Source of the DNA: Bacillus cereus group sp. RP43
GTDB lineage: Bacteria; Bacillota; Bacilli; Bacillales; Bacillaceae_G
Length of the DNA: 64,000 nt
Reading direction: 5' to 3'
NCBI RefSeq assembly: GCF_040459645.1
Contig: NZ_JARVHQ010000001.1
Coordinates: 2,418,001-2,482,000 of the forward strand
Position 1 is the first letter of the stretch. Each line of letters starts with the position of its first letter. Shown here piece after piece: positions 34,224 through 42,908 of the stretch. The notes under the pieces were generated by a model that made no database searches, had not been told where the DNA came from, and saw nothing but the letters and a program-made list of their open reading frames with translations. The translations under genes were made by a program, and so were the position numbers.

Positions 34224-34985
34224 ATGTTTAGTTTTTATAGTACACTTTGTACAGAACTTTATGATTACACAAAACCTGTCGGTTACTCTTTGAATGGTGA
34301 TATTGAATATTATCAAGACCGTTTGAATAATTGTGGGGGCAGAATTCTCGAAGCAGCAGTAGGATCAGGGCGTGTCATTATACCACTTCTTGAAGCTGGT
34401 TTTAAAGTTGATGGGATAGATTATTCGCCTGAAATGCTAGATTCTTGCCGAAAGCGTTGTAAAGAAAGAAGTTTAAATCCTAATTTATATCAAGGAAGCT
34501 TACAACAATTTTCACTGCCACATAAATATGAAGCGATAATAATTCCTACTGGCTCCTTTTGTTTAATTGAAAATCGTGATGATTCTATAAAAGCTTTGAA
34601 ATGTTTTTATCAACATCTTAATCCAGGTGGGCGTTTAATTGTAGACCTTGGACTTCCGTATGATTGGAAGAAAGGTGAGATTCATACATCGACTTTTTCG
34701 TTACCAAGTGGAGATGGGATTACACTAGAAAATAAATCAATTGAAATAGATTGGCTTAACCAAGTAACTGTATCATATTTAAAATATGAAAAATGGAGTA
34801 AAGGACAGTTAGTACAAACTGAACTCCAACGCTTTGCAATGCGTTGGTACGGAATAGAAGAGTTTAGACTCCTTTTAGAAAGTATAGGTTTCTCTAACAT
34901 TACTTGCTCTGCGGACTATGTTTATGAAAAAGCGCCGTCAAATGCAAATCAAATTATTACTTTTGAAGCTGTGCGAGAAGAATAA
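34224..34985 (+). CDS. Class I SAM-dependent methyltransferase
   Basis: 253 aa. Motif I LEAAVGSGRVIIPLLEAGFKVDGIDYSPEML (unusual Ala-Val in place of the common GxGxG first positions but keeping G-S-G), motif II around YEAIIIPTGSFCLI, motif III LNPGGRLIVDLGLP. The C-terminal part carries the beta-hairpin seen in small-molecule methyltransferases. GGAGGAGAA precedes the ATG. Substrate unknown. Monocistronic, with a terminator downstream. Confidence 0.87.
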   Translation: MFSFYSTLCTELYDYTKPVGYSLNGDIEYYQDRLNNCGGRILEAAVGSGRVIIPLLEAGFKVDGIDYSPEMLDSCRKRCKERSLNPNLYQGSLQQFSLPHKYEAIIIPTGSFCLIENRDDSIKALKCFYQHLNPGGRLIVDLGLPYDWKKGEIHTSTFSLPSGDGITLENKSIEIDWLNQVTVSYLKYEKWSKGQLVQTELQRFAMRWYGIEEFRLLLESIGFSNITCSADYVYEKAPSNANQIITFEAVREE

Positions 34986-35002
34986 TACAAGAATTATTCA
35001 TG

Positions 35003-35042
35003 AAAATAAGGTAATCGACATAACATCGACTGCCTTATTTTT
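35003..35042 (+). terminator. Terminator after the methyltransferase
   Basis: AAAATAAGG and CCTTATTTTT arms with a 21-nt loop that itself contains a small ATCGA/TCGAT pairing. Confidence 0.7.
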
Positions 35043-35210
35043 AATTTAAGGAGAAGTTTCGATTGTAAATTACTTAAATGTTGTTACGCTTTCATTGTCC
35101 AAGCATTCTCTAACTAACTACATATACTATTTATGTTAAAGTCAGTCACTATTTTAAATAGACTGCTATTTTACTATAAATGATACTTTAGAGTAGTGGG
35201 AGGAATAAAT

Positions 35211-35477
35211 TTGGAGAACGAAGAACAAGGAAGAATTGAAAATCAAGTGTATTCTAATCGAGTATTAAGATCGGAATTTGATGAGAATTGGGCAACTTGT
35301 ATTTCGAAAAGTGGATATGTAATATATACGGCTACAAGTGACAATGCGGAAGTAGTAGTTTTACTTTCTGATGGTTCAAGAAAATTATTAATCTTTGAAA
35401 AAGGCGGTAAAGTAATAGTAGGCGGTGGTGGAACAAGTCATTATAGTAAACCGCATATTGCAAGAGATATTCTATAA
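35211..35477 (+). CDS. Small hypothetical protein
   Basis: 88 aa from a TTG 6 nt after GGGAGGA; a GTG at 35196 overlaps that site. Acidic N-terminus (MENEEQGRIENQVYSN), then a beta-rich core (GYVIYTATSDNAEVVVLLSDGSRKLLIFEKGGKVIVGGGG) and a short tail HYSKPHIARDIL. No membrane segment. I do not recognise the family; the Gly-rich turn GGGG near the end is distinctive. Confidence 0.65.
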   Translation: MENEEQGRIENQVYSNRVLRSEFDENWATCISKSGYVIYTATSDNAEVVVLLSDGSRKLLIFEKGGKVIVGGGGTSHYSKPHIARDIL

Positions 35478-35565
35478 GGTTAAAAATGCTAATCAAAAAG
35501 ACACTGACAGTCCCATGATTTTCAATTTGTATATATGTGTATCATTTTGTAAGGGAAATAAGATG

Positions 35566-35597
35566 AAAAAGATCTTTAATTATTAAAGGTCTTTTTT
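35566..35597 (+). terminator. Intrinsic terminator
   Basis: AAAAAGATCTTTAA, TTA loop, TTAAAGGTCTTTTTT. Confidence 0.75.
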
Positions 35598-35636
35598 GTT
35601 TTATTCATACATAATTTCCATAGAGGTGAGCTAATT

Positions 35637-35852
35637 ATGAAAAATATTGGTGCATTCTATGTTCTTTCTGGAGTTCTTCTTTTTGGCCTTACATATATAA
35701 CCACTGCAATTTACGGGAGTTCATTAGAAATTTGGGATAGACCAAGCGGAAAATTCTTTACTGCATTTTATGAAATTCATGGTACAATTTTATCGATAAT
35801 TTCAATTTGTTTTATTATAGTGGGAATATACTGTATACATAAAAAAGTGTAG
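35637..35852 (+). CDS. Small two-helix membrane protein
   Basis: 71 aa. TM1 at about residues 5-27 (FYVLSGVLLFGLTYITTAIYG), a connecting loop with LEIWDRPSGKFFTAFYEIHG, TM2 at about 48-66, short basic tail HKKV. GAGGTGA precedes the ATG by 8 nt, and a very strong terminator follows 2 nt after the stop, both supporting a real gene. Function unknown. Confidence 0.7.
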   Translation: MKNIGAFYVLSGVLLFGLTYITTAIYGSSLEIWDRPSGKFFTAFYEIHGTILSIISICFIIVGIYCIHKKV

Positions 35853-35854
35853 TG

Positions 35855-35903
35855 AAAACCAATCAGCCTTTCATGTACTATACATGAAAGGCTGATTGGT
35901 TTT
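35855..35903. terminator. Very long perfect hairpin terminator
   Basis: A perfect 23-bp stem (35855-35877 with 35881-35903) closed by a 3-nt loop and bounded by AAAA and TTTT. Strong in both directions although the next gene is on the same strand. Confidence 0.9.
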
Positions 35904-36064
35904 ATGTATTGAAAGAGTTTTTTATAAGAATTGTAGTTTTTAGGTTGATAGTTAAAAATGTAACTGCTTAAGTATGATTAAAGTTATTTTGTCAAATGAA
36001 TGTCACATAAAAATCTTATAGTTTATATAGAAGGTGAAACATACATAAAGCAGGAGATGAAATG

Positions 36065-36553
36065 ATGAAAAAGGCGCTACAATATATATTCATATTACTT
36101 ACGCTATTTACTTTAAGTTATGTAATTTTTACTAATTATGAAAAACAGAAAGAGATTAAAAATAATAAACAAGTAATTAGTGAGGTTGCAAAGAGGTATG
36201 GTATTCCAGATTGGATACCATTATCTATTGCTGATCATGAAACGAAGTTTAATCGAAAAGCGATAGGGGACAATGGAACATCTTTCGGATTATTCCAATT
36301 GCATCGCGGTGGATTAGCACCAGCACAATTATCGGAAGAGAGCTTAATGGATTCACAAATAAATGCAACAATAGCGATTTCTAATATGGTTAAATCGTAT
36401 GAACGCGGTGTGAAAAAAGGCTTGGCTGATTGGGATTTACTTAAATATATTGCCAATACATCAGGATGGCCAGGAAACTTAGGGGGAGAATGGACGGATA
36501 ATAATACAAAATATAATAAAGGGCTAGAACAATCATATCAATTATATAAGTAA
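36065..36553 (+). CDS. Membrane-anchored lytic-transglycosylase-like (SLT) protein
   Basis: 162 aa from the ATG 8 nt after AGGAG (a second ATG is 3 nt upstream). N-terminal membrane anchor or uncleaved signal (residues 5-22), then a lysozyme-like domain: YGIPDWIPLSIADHETKFNRKAIGDNGTSFGLFQLH, with the catalytic Glu in DHETKFN and the SFGLFQL motif of Slt enzymes, and INATIAISNMVKSY. Smaller than typical Slt. Acts on peptidoglycan outside the membrane (family knowledge). Confidence 0.8.
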   Translation: MKKALQYIFILLTLFTLSYVIFTNYEKQKEIKNNKQVISEVAKRYGIPDWIPLSIADHETKFNRKAIGDNGTSFGLFQLHRGGLAPAQLSEESLMDSQINATIAISNMVKSYERGVKKGLADWDLLKYIANTSGWPGNLGGEWTDNNTKYNKGLEQSYQLYK

Positions 36554-36566
36554 GAGAGATACATAT

Positions 36567-36599
36567 AAAAGGCATTTCCAATTTGGGGAAATGCCTTTT
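36567..36599 (+). terminator. Intrinsic terminator
   Basis: AAAAGGCATTTCC, AATTTGG loop, GGAAATGCCTTTT. Confidence 0.88.
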
Positions 36600-36727
36600 A
36601 TATGTTATAGTATAATAGCGTTTAAAAGGTATTATATATCGATATATCTTTAATTTTGTTATGTAGTATTTTTATATTAAATAATTGCTAAAATCATTTT
36701 TTTATATAAGGAGTAATAATTAGGAAC

Positions 36728-36958
36728 ATGAAAAATATAGATTTTATACTAGAAAGCGATGAAACATTAAAACCGTCAGAACGATTAGTACTATTATTAT
36801 TAGAGAAGCATAGAATGTTATACACGAATGATCTATTAGCTCTTTCAAATTTATCATATAAAACATTAACGGATTCACTAACAGCACTCGTTTTAAAGTC
36901 TTATGTACTGAAAGATACAGGTAAGGGAAGAAGACAGAATTGTTATAGATTAGTATGA
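36728..36958 (+). CDS. Small winged-helix DNA-binding protein
   Basis: 76 aa, a single MarR/helix-turn-helix-like domain: LKPSERLVLLLLEKHRMLYTNDLLALSNLSYKTLTDSLTALVLKSYVLKDTGKGRRQNCYRL, with recognition helix SYKTLTDSLTALV and a basic wing GKGRRQN. AAGGAG is 14 nt from the ATG, rather far. An ATT three codons upstream would be better spaced, but no standard start is available. Likely a small transcription factor; targets unknown. Confidence 0.65.
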   Translation: MKNIDFILESDETLKPSERLVLLLLEKHRMLYTNDLLALSNLSYKTLTDSLTALVLKSYVLKDTGKGRRQNCYRLV

Positions 36959-37339
36959 TAAGAGTACTGCTATAGAGCTTAGTTACATATGTTTTTTCAA
37001 ATGTAAGGATAAATCTAATTTTTGTTTCCAAATGAAAAAATCTTTTAATGTAAGTAAATAGCCCGTTTCGATATGCAAATAGTTCATGGCTGCTAAATAT
37101 ATAATTTTATTTCATTTTTATTAATGCTAATTCGTTGTAAATAAAAACGCTAATTTTTTAAAAATTATAAAAATGAATTTCAAAAACAATCTACTCATTA
37201 GAGGGGGTTGTTTTTTTATTAGAATAACCAATTGTAAAAATAATATTGTTATGTAAACTTAATTGTTTAGAAAGGAACATGTGAGTATAAATAGAATTTA
37301 TAAAGTGGTACTTAATATCTGTATACATGGAGGTTCATT
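36959..37339. other. Intergenic, 381 bp, no gene seen
   Basis: AT-rich. A weak terminator-like hairpin lies at 37182-37217 (AAAAACAATC with GGTTGT7). The ankyrin promoter presumably lies in the last 100 bp. Confidence 0.45.
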
Positions 37340-37831
37340 ATGGAAAAAATCATATCAATATCGCAAGCAGTCATAAGCGGAGAAAAAGAAAAAGTAGTGG
37401 AGATAATAAACTTGGATCAAGGTATTGTAAATTCATTTAGTGAAGATGGTTGGACACCGCTTCATTTAGCTGCTTATTTTGGACAGAAAGAAATTGCAAG
37501 CTTCCTTTTAGAACAGGGTGCAGATATACATATTAGAGCAAAAAACGAAAATGAAAATACATCTCTTCAAGCAGCAATTGCGAATAAGCAAAGCGAGCTT
37601 GTAGCTTTCTTAATTGAAAAGGGATCAGATGTGAATGCTGTGCAAAGTGGTGGCTGGACAGGACTTCATGAAGCAGCGTTATTAGGAGATGAAGAAATCA
37701 TTATATTACTTCTTGAAAATGGTGCTAATAAAATGATTAAGAAAAATGATGGGAAAACCGCATATGATATTGCTTTAGAAAAAGGGCATGAGTCCCTATT
37801 ACATCATTTGCAAGAGGAAGTGAGCTTATGA
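37340..37831 (+). CDS. Ankyrin-repeat protein
   Basis: 163 aa made almost entirely of ankyrin repeats: DGWTPLHLAAYFGQKEIASFLLEQGADI (about 34-61), ENTSLQAAIANKQSELVAFLIEKGSDV, GGWTGLHEAALLGDEEIIILLLENGAN, and a capping DGKTAYDIALEKGHESLL. No signal peptide; cytoplasmic protein-interaction module. GGAGG precedes the start. The stop overlaps the ATG of a DJ-1/PfpI gene by 4 nt, so the two are translationally coupled and may interact (inference). Confidence 0.9.
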   Translation: MEKIISISQAVISGEKEKVVEIINLDQGIVNSFSEDGWTPLHLAAYFGQKEIASFLLEQGADIHIRAKNENENTSLQAAIANKQSELVAFLIEKGSDVNAVQSGGWTGLHEAALLGDEEIIILLLENGANKMIKKNDGKTAYDIALEKGHESLLHHLQEEVSL

Positions 37832-38424
37832 TGAGCCACTGGAATGTAGGGATTTTTCTTTTTAATGAAGTGGAAGTGTTAGATTTTGCGGGCCCATTTG
37901 AAGTGTTTTCCGTTACAGCAACAAGTGAAGGTCAACCATTTATAGTTCATACTGTTAGTCAAGATGGAGAAATGATTACAGCGCGAAATGGATTAAAGGT
38001 ACAACCGGACTATAGTATCGAAAACTTGCCTCCAGTTGATATTTTAATTATTCCTGGTGGGTTAGGTGTTAGAGAAAACGAAATGAAAAATGAAATAATA
38101 ACAAATTGGATCCGCGAGCAAATGAAAGAAGTAAAGTTAATGACTTCTGTTTGTACCGGTGCGCTTTTACTTGCGAAAGCTGGATTACTCGATGGCTTAA
38201 AAGCGACAACACATGGGGCAAGTATTGAAAGTTTTAGAAATGATTTTCCGAATATTGAAGTATTAGAAAATGTAAAGTTTGTAGATGAGGGGCATATTAT
38301 TACGTCTGGTGGAATTTCAGCCGGAATTAACATGTCATTTCATATTGTGAAAAACTTGTTAGGTGCTCGGATTGCTGAAGAAACAGCGAAGAGAATGGAA
38401 TATGATGTAGATTTAAAATATTAA
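37828..38424 (+). CDS. DJ-1/PfpI family protein
   Basis: 198 aa. Class I glutamine-amidotransferase-like fold with the nucleophile-elbow Cys in LMTSVCTGALLLAKAGLL and a preceding Glu in FNEVEVLDFAGPFEVF, the pair seen in isonitrile hydratases and AraC-linked DJ-1 proteins. HGASIESF follows. It could be an isocyanide hydratase, glyoxalase III-type enzyme or a redox sensor. RBS AAGAGGAAG is inside the upstream ankyrin gene, with which it overlaps. Confidence 0.87.
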   Translation: MMSHWNVGIFLFNEVEVLDFAGPFEVFSVTATSEGQPFIVHTVSQDGEMITARNGLKVQPDYSIENLPPVDILIIPGGLGVRENEMKNEIITNWIREQMKEVKLMTSVCTGALLLAKAGLLDGLKATTHGASIESFRNDFPNIEVLENVKFVDEGHIITSGGISAGINMSFHIVKNLLGARIAEETAKRMEYDVDLKY

Positions 38425-38428
38425 AAGT

Positions 38429-38474
38429 AAAACAAGACCAGCAGTTGGGTGTTTTCAACTGCTGGTCTTGTTTT
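38429..38474. terminator. Bidirectional terminator between convergent genes
   Basis: A 19-bp stem (AAAACAAGACCAGCAGTTG and complement) with an 8-nt loop. It overlaps the last codon of the aldo-keto reductase gene. Confidence 0.92.
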
Positions 38475-39399
38475 ATAGTGAACGAATATATGCTAATTCT
38501 TCATCTGTAAAAAGGGGACGAGTTGACGCACCTGTGTTTTCTTTTGCTTGCTTTTCTGTTTTCGCACCAGGAATTGCGACCGATACCGCTGGATGAGTGA
38601 GGACATAACGAAGTGCAAGTTGCCCTAAGGTTTGATTTTCATTTGAGAGTAATCGTAGTTTCTCTACTTTTTGTAAATCTTTTTGAAACCAAGTTTCTTT
38701 TGGCCATTCTTTTCGTAAATCTCCGTCAGGAAAAGTTGTTTTATTTGTAAACTTTCCAGTTAATATCCCCATTTTTAAAGGGCCGCGTATAACAGTTCCT
38801 AAATTGTTCTCTTGTAGGAAGGGCAGTATGTCGCTTTCTGGTTTTCGGTTTAATATGTTGTAATCAAGTTGCACAACATCAATTTCATCGTTTTTATTGA
38901 AGTGTTTTATATATTGTAGGTCGTGAGTTGAAACACCAACAGCTCTTACTTTTCCGTCCCGTTTTAATATTTCAAATGCGCGTAAAAATGCTTCTGTTTC
39001 TTCTTGTTTATCCCACCAAATGTGACAGAAATAAACATCAATATAATCTGTTTCTAGGCGCAGTAAGCTAGTTTCAAATACTGCGATCACTTTTTCGGCA
39101 GTATTATAAACAGGCTCTCCACTTGGATCATAGTGATGCCCAATTAAACCGCCTTTCGTTGATAAAATGATATTATTACGATGCTCTCTTATCGCTTGAT
39201 TTACTAACCTTTCACTGTGTCCTAATCCGTATACATCAGCAGTATCAATAAAGTTTACGCCGCATTCAATTGCTTTTTTCATAGCGGTTATAGATTGTTT
39301 GTCGTTAACAGGACCCCATTCATCGCCGCCAATCGCCCACGCTCCAAAGCCAATTTCAGAAACAATAATTCCAGTTTTACCTAATGTACGGTAGTGCAT
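38473..39399 (-). CDS. Aldo/keto reductase
   Basis: 308 aa from the ATG behind AAGGAGGAA; the ORF is open further upstream but without a site. TIM-barrel NADPH oxidoreductase with the tetrad Asp/Tyr in NFIDTADVYGLGHSE, Lys in ILSTKGG and His in VYFCHIWW. The C-terminal cofactor-binding SVAIPGAKTEKQAKEN matches the potassium-channel-beta/YajO-like group. Substrate unknown, broad carbonyl reduction likely. Monocistronic. Confidence 0.92.
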   Translation of the reverse strand: MHYRTLGKTGIIVSEIGFGAWAIGGDEWGPVNDKQSITAMKKAIECGVNFIDTADVYGLGHSERLVNQAIREHRNNIILSTKGGLIGHHYDPSGEPVYNTAEKVIAVFETSLLRLETDYIDVYFCHIWWDKQEETEAFLRAFEILKRDGKVRAVGVSTHDLQYIKHFNKNDEIDVVQLDYNILNRKPESDILPFLQENNLGTVIRGPLKMGILTGKFTNKTTFPDGDLRKEWPKETWFQKDLQKVEKLRLLSNENQTLGQLALRYVLTHPAVSVAIPGAKTEKQAKENTGASTRPLFTDEELAYIRSL

Positions 39400-39688
39400 C
39401 GCTTTTCCTCCTTGTATGCATGTTATAACATCGGTATGCCAAAAGTGGAATTTATGTGTGTAAAAATGTTTTCTACAATTGGGGAAAAAGAATAACATAA
39501 ACTACTATTTTATAGCAGCATAAATAAAAATTTTCATTTTAAATACAGAGATGTCGTCGAACGTTATCTCTAATTGGTTAATTTGTGAGATTTTTTTGTG
39601 AAGGAGCTTATTTTATAAGAATAGAATTTAAGTTAGTAAGAGATCGTGCCTATGGTAGTGAAAAAATATGGGTTAGGGGGATTTGAAA

Positions 39689-40045
39689 ATGAGGAAACTC
39701 AAAAGAGTAAATGTTCCTAATATACCAGAGCAACTATCACAGCCTAACGACAATCGAACTATAAATAAGAAGAAGTTAAGGCGCTTTATTTTCATGTTCA
39801 TTTTTATCGCTGCGACTACTTTGTACGTTCAATATATTTTAACGAAACAACAAGAAGTAATTAATGGCAAAAAAAATACAATAACGAACCAAAAGAAACA
39901 ATTAGTTTCTTTAAAGAAAGATCAAGGTTCTTTAAAGACTAACATCGAGAATTTAACGGATAATGAAGAAGAAATTTTAAAGTTTGCGAGAAAAGAGTAT
40001 CAATTTTCTAAGTCAAACGAAACAATATTCGTATTGCCAAAGTGA
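39689..40045 (+). CDS. DivIC/FtsL-like septum-formation protein (orphan copy)
   Basis: 118 aa bitopic membrane protein. Basic cytoplasmic N-terminus (about 30 residues), TM at about 31-51, then an extracellular coiled coil (KKNTITNQKKQLVSLKKDQGSLKTNIENL) and the DivIC signature EEILKFARKEYQFSKSNETIFVLPK. In the housekeeping copy divIC lies in the yabP-yabQ-divIC cluster near the origin; here it is alone. So this is probably a second paralogue. Start at the ATG 9 nt after AGGGGG. Confidence 0.8.
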   Translation: MRKLKRVNVPNIPEQLSQPNDNRTINKKKLRRFIFMFIFIAATTLYVQYILTKQQEVINGKKNTITNQKKQLVSLKKDQGSLKTNIENLTDNEEEILKFARKEYQFSKSNETIFVLPK

Positions 40046-40053
40046 AGTGGTGG

Positions 40054-40081
40054 AACAGTTAGCGATAGCTAACTGTTTTTT
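40054..40081 (+). terminator. Intrinsic terminator
   Basis: AACAGTTAGC-GATA-GCTAACTGTTTTTT, 8 nt after the stop. Confidence 0.9.
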
Positions 40082-40222
40082 GATGTATGAGGAAAAATGG
40101 TGTTTGTAGTGTGAATGTCATGGTACAAGGAGCAATGACATATTGTAAAAATGAGAAGTTTGAGCCATTTTTAATTGTTTTAAGAGATTTTCATAATTAT
40201 GGAATATATGTCAAAATAAATA

Positions 40223-40251
40223 TTGTTAAAATTCTGTCAATTGTATATAAT
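40223..40251 (+). promoter_or_regulatory. Sigma-A-like promoter for the DUF3870 gene
   Basis: TTGTTA (40223-40228), 17 nt, TATAAT (40246-40251). About 98 nt upstream of the GTG start, leaving a leader of about 90 nt that I cannot assign. Confidence 0.55.
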
Positions 40252-40348
40252 ACAAGGTAAGCGGATACATTTTTTGATCAACGTTGAGTTAACAGCTCAT
40301 ACGTCTGTTAAGAAAACCGTTATCCTCGTATAAGAAAGGAAGATAGCT

Positions 40349-40675
40349 GTGTACGCTTCAAATACAATTTACGTCGTAGGGGATGCGAAAGCACCTCAAA
40401 ATAATCCCATTACCGAAAAGTTCAAAAGTTATTTTGTAGCATTTGTACTTGAGAAGGATACAGGGGAAATTGTAGATGCAGATTGCTCAGCAACAATTGC
40501 ATTAACATCTCAATTTGTTAAATATTTATTTCTACATAAAAATATTAATGACCCAGCATTAGTAACAGAAATAAAAAATCGTTATTTCGGTTCGTCTCAA
40601 AAGGCGTTGCTTGTAGCACTGAAAGATGCACAAAAAAAATATAATCAGATCGCTGCTTTGTCTACCCACTCATAG
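40349..40675 (+). CDS. DUF3870 family protein
   Basis: 108 aa from a GTG, 7 nt after AAAGGAAG. The sequence NTIYVVGDAKAPQNNPIT..FVAFVLEKDTGEIVDADCSATIALTSQFVKYLFL..IKNRYFGSSQKALLVALKDAQKKYNQI matches DUF3870, a small cytoplasmic alpha/beta family of Firmicutes of unknown function. In other species such genes often lie beside catabolic or regulator genes. Here it stands alone with its own promoter and terminator. Confidence 0.82.
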   Translation: MYASNTIYVVGDAKAPQNNPITEKFKSYFVAFVLEKDTGEIVDADCSATIALTSQFVKYLFLHKNINDPALVTEIKNRYFGSSQKALLVALKDAQKKYNQIAALSTHS

Positions 40676-40677
40676 AC

Positions 40678-40718
40678 AAAATCCAGCCGTAAGAATCTTC
40701 TTATGGCTGGATTTTTTT
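40678..40718 (+). terminator. Intrinsic terminator
   Basis: AAAATCCAGCC.TAAGAA and TTCTTA.GGCTGGATTTTTTT arms with a 2-nt loop. Confidence 0.9.
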
Positions 40719-40794
40719 GTTTCGCATTAACGGGCAGAATAAAGCCTCCCGTGGATTAAAGTATCACTCTATAAACAACGAAAGGATGAACAAA

Positions 40795-41847
40795 ATGAAA
40801 ATTACCGATGTGAAGGTAAACCGCCGACATGTAAAGCTTCATACACCGTTTAAAACAGCGCTTCGTACTGTAACGGAAATCGAAAGTATAGATGTGTTTA
40901 TTCATACAGATGAAGGAATTGTTGGAAAAGGAGCTGCTGCAGCAACGCCGGTTATTACAGGTGATTTTGCCAACGGGATGGAGGAAGCAATATTAGGACC
41001 AATTCGTTCTGTATTAGTTGAAAAAGATGTACTGCAATTTCAAACGTTATTGTTACACATTCAAATGAGTTGTATAAGAAATACAAGTGCAAAAGCGGCG
41101 GTAGATATGGCTTTATACGATGTGTATTGTCAATTTCACAACATACCGTTATACGCATTACTAGGTGGAAAGAAAGAGATTTATACTGATATTACAGTAA
41201 GTGTAGATGAACCTTTATTAATGGCAAAAGAAGCGAAAAAGCATATTGAAAAGGGATTCCAAACACTAAAAATTAAGGTGGGTAAAGAGGCACATTTAGA
41301 TTTGGAACGCATAGAGGCAATTCGAAATGTAGTGCCAAAGAATACGACGTTACGTTTAGATGCAAATCAAGGATGGAAACCGAAAGAAGCGGTTTCTATT
41401 ATTAGAGAAATGGAGGATAGAAATTTAAATATAGAATTTGTAGAACAACCAGTTCATGCGAAAGATTGGGAAGGATTAAAGTACGTGAAGGACAATGTAC
41501 AAACGTCTATTATGGCAGATGAAAGTATGTTTTCGGCAAGCGACGCATTAAAGATTGTCCAAGGAGGATATGCAGACCTACTTAATATTAAATTAATGAA
41601 ATGCGGTGGTATTCGAGAAGCATGGAAAATTGCGGATATTGCGGAAGCAGCAGGTGTGAAATGTATGGTTGGAAGTATGATGGAATCTTCACTTTCAGTT
41701 AGTGCTGTTGCACATTTAGCTGCGGCTCATCCGAACATTCATTACTTTGATCTTGATGCACCGTTATGGTTAGTAGAAGAGCCAGAAGGAATGACTTACA
41801 CTGGTCCAAAGGTAAACCTGCATTCTGTAGTGAATATACAATCTTAG
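40795..41847 (+). CDS. ykfB: L-Ala-D/L-Glu epimerase (enolase superfamily)
   Basis: 350 aa from the ATG 7 nt after AAAGGATG. Muconate-cycloisomerase-group enolase fold: Lys pair KIKVGK (acid/base KxK), metal ligands in RLDANQGW, EFVEQPV and MADESMFS, and the second base Lys in NIKLMKCGG. It epimerises L-Ala-D-Glu (from murein peptides) to L-Ala-L-Glu. Assignment to this substrate rests on the next two genes, YkfC and a peptide-binding protein, the same order as B. subtilis ykfBC. First gene of a three-gene unit. Confidence 0.93.
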   Translation: MKITDVKVNRRHVKLHTPFKTALRTVTEIESIDVFIHTDEGIVGKGAAAATPVITGDFANGMEEAILGPIRSVLVEKDVLQFQTLLLHIQMSCIRNTSAKAAVDMALYDVYCQFHNIPLYALLGGKKEIYTDITVSVDEPLLMAKEAKKHIEKGFQTLKIKVGKEAHLDLERIEAIRNVVPKNTTLRLDANQGWKPKEAVSIIREMEDRNLNIEFVEQPVHAKDWEGLKYVKDNVQTSIMADESMFSASDALKIVQGGYADLLNIKLMKCGGIREAWKIADIAEAAGVKCMVGSMMESSLSVSAVAHLAAAHPNIHYFDLDAPLWLVEEPEGMTYTGPKVNLHSVVNIQS

Positions 41848-41886
41848 AAGTAGTACCTAGTAAACTATCTTTTAAGGGGGATATAT

Positions 41887-42888
41887 ATGAAAAAAGTAGG
41901 AACTGTATTTTTAACAACTTTATTTATATTTTCATCGTTTACATCGGCAAATGCTGAAGAGAAGAAGGATAATAAAGCATTTATAGATGTATCTGCTGCA
42001 ACGCTTTGGACTGCGCCTGATTCATTACGACCAATTGATGCACCGAGCACAACAAATCCAGTTGATTTGTGGAAGTGGACGAAATCAATGACGCTTGATG
42101 AGAAGCTTTGGTTAACGAGTGCAAATAAATTAGAAACGCAAGCGCTACTCGGTCAAGAGGTAACGGTCATTGATAAAAAAGGTGATTGGGTAAAAGTACT
42201 AGTGCATGGACAGCCAACGCCGCGAAATGAGGAAGGGTACCCAGGGTGGATGCCTGAAAAACAATTAACGTATAATCAAGAATTTGCAGATAAGGCAGGA
42301 CAGCCTTTCGTTTTAATTACAAAACCGACAGCTATTTTATATATAAACCCTTCTGGAAAACATAAATCACTGGAAGTCAGCTATAATACGCGACTGCCGC
42401 TATTAAGTGAAGATACGATTTCATACCGCGTGTTGTTGCCAAATGGTCAGAAGGCGTGGCTACGGAAAAATGATGGAACTGTTCACCGTTCTCAAAATGA
42501 TATCCTTGCGCCAACAGCTGATGATTTAATAAACACTGGCAAGATGTTTTTAGGATTACCATATATATGGGCTGGTACAAGTGGGTTTGGTTTTGATTGC
42601 TCTGGATTTACACATACGATTTATAAATCACATGGCATTACAATACCGAGGGATTCTGGGCCACAATCAAAAGCGGGAATTGCGGTTGATAAAGAAAACC
42701 TACAAAAGGGCGATTTAATATTCTTTGCACATAACCAAGGAAAAGGTAGTGTTCATCACGTTGGAATGTATATTGGTGATGGAAATATGATTCACTCACC
42801 AAGAGCTGAAAGATCAGTTGAAATTATTCCGTTAAATACACCAGGATATATAGAAGAATACGCTGGTGCTCGTCGTTACTTACCTTAA
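41887..42888 (+). CDS. ykfC: Gamma-D-glutamyl-L-diamino acid endopeptidase (NlpC/P60)
   Basis: 333 aa. Signal peptide (MKKVGTVFLTTLFIFSSFTSANA), two SH3b-like domains (about 30-200), and a C-terminal NlpC/P60 domain with Cys238 in FGFDCSGF, His291 in VHHVGMY and His303 in MIHSPRA. These positions coincide with the structurally characterised B. cereus YkfC. It cleaves murein tri/tetrapeptides that have a free N-terminal L-Ala, releasing L-Ala-D-Glu, the substrate of YkfB upstream. GGGGG precedes the ATG. Acts outside the membrane. Confidence 0.97.
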   Translation: MKKVGTVFLTTLFIFSSFTSANAEEKKDNKAFIDVSAATLWTAPDSLRPIDAPSTTNPVDLWKWTKSMTLDEKLWLTSANKLETQALLGQEVTVIDKKGDWVKVLVHGQPTPRNEEGYPGWMPEKQLTYNQEFADKAGQPFVLITKPTAILYINPSGKHKSLEVSYNTRLPLLSEDTISYRVLLPNGQKAWLRKNDGTVHRSQNDILAPTADDLINTGKMFLGLPYIWAGTSGFGFDCSGFTHTIYKSHGITIPRDSGPQSKAGIAVDKENLQKGDLIFFAHNQGKGSVHHVGMYIGDGNMIHSPRAERSVEIIPLNTPGYIEEYAGARRYLP

Positions 42889-42908
42889 AAAATAGAGGGG
42901 GTTTTCAA

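Noticed and set aside
39400..39440. PlcR-type box (TATGCATGTTATAACAT) before the aldo-keto reductase
   Set aside because: It does not fit TATGNAN4TNCATA.
40252..40348. Riboswitch in the leader of the DUF3870 gene
   Set aside because: About 90 nt of leader exist, but I recognise no known aptamer motif and no terminator hairpin.
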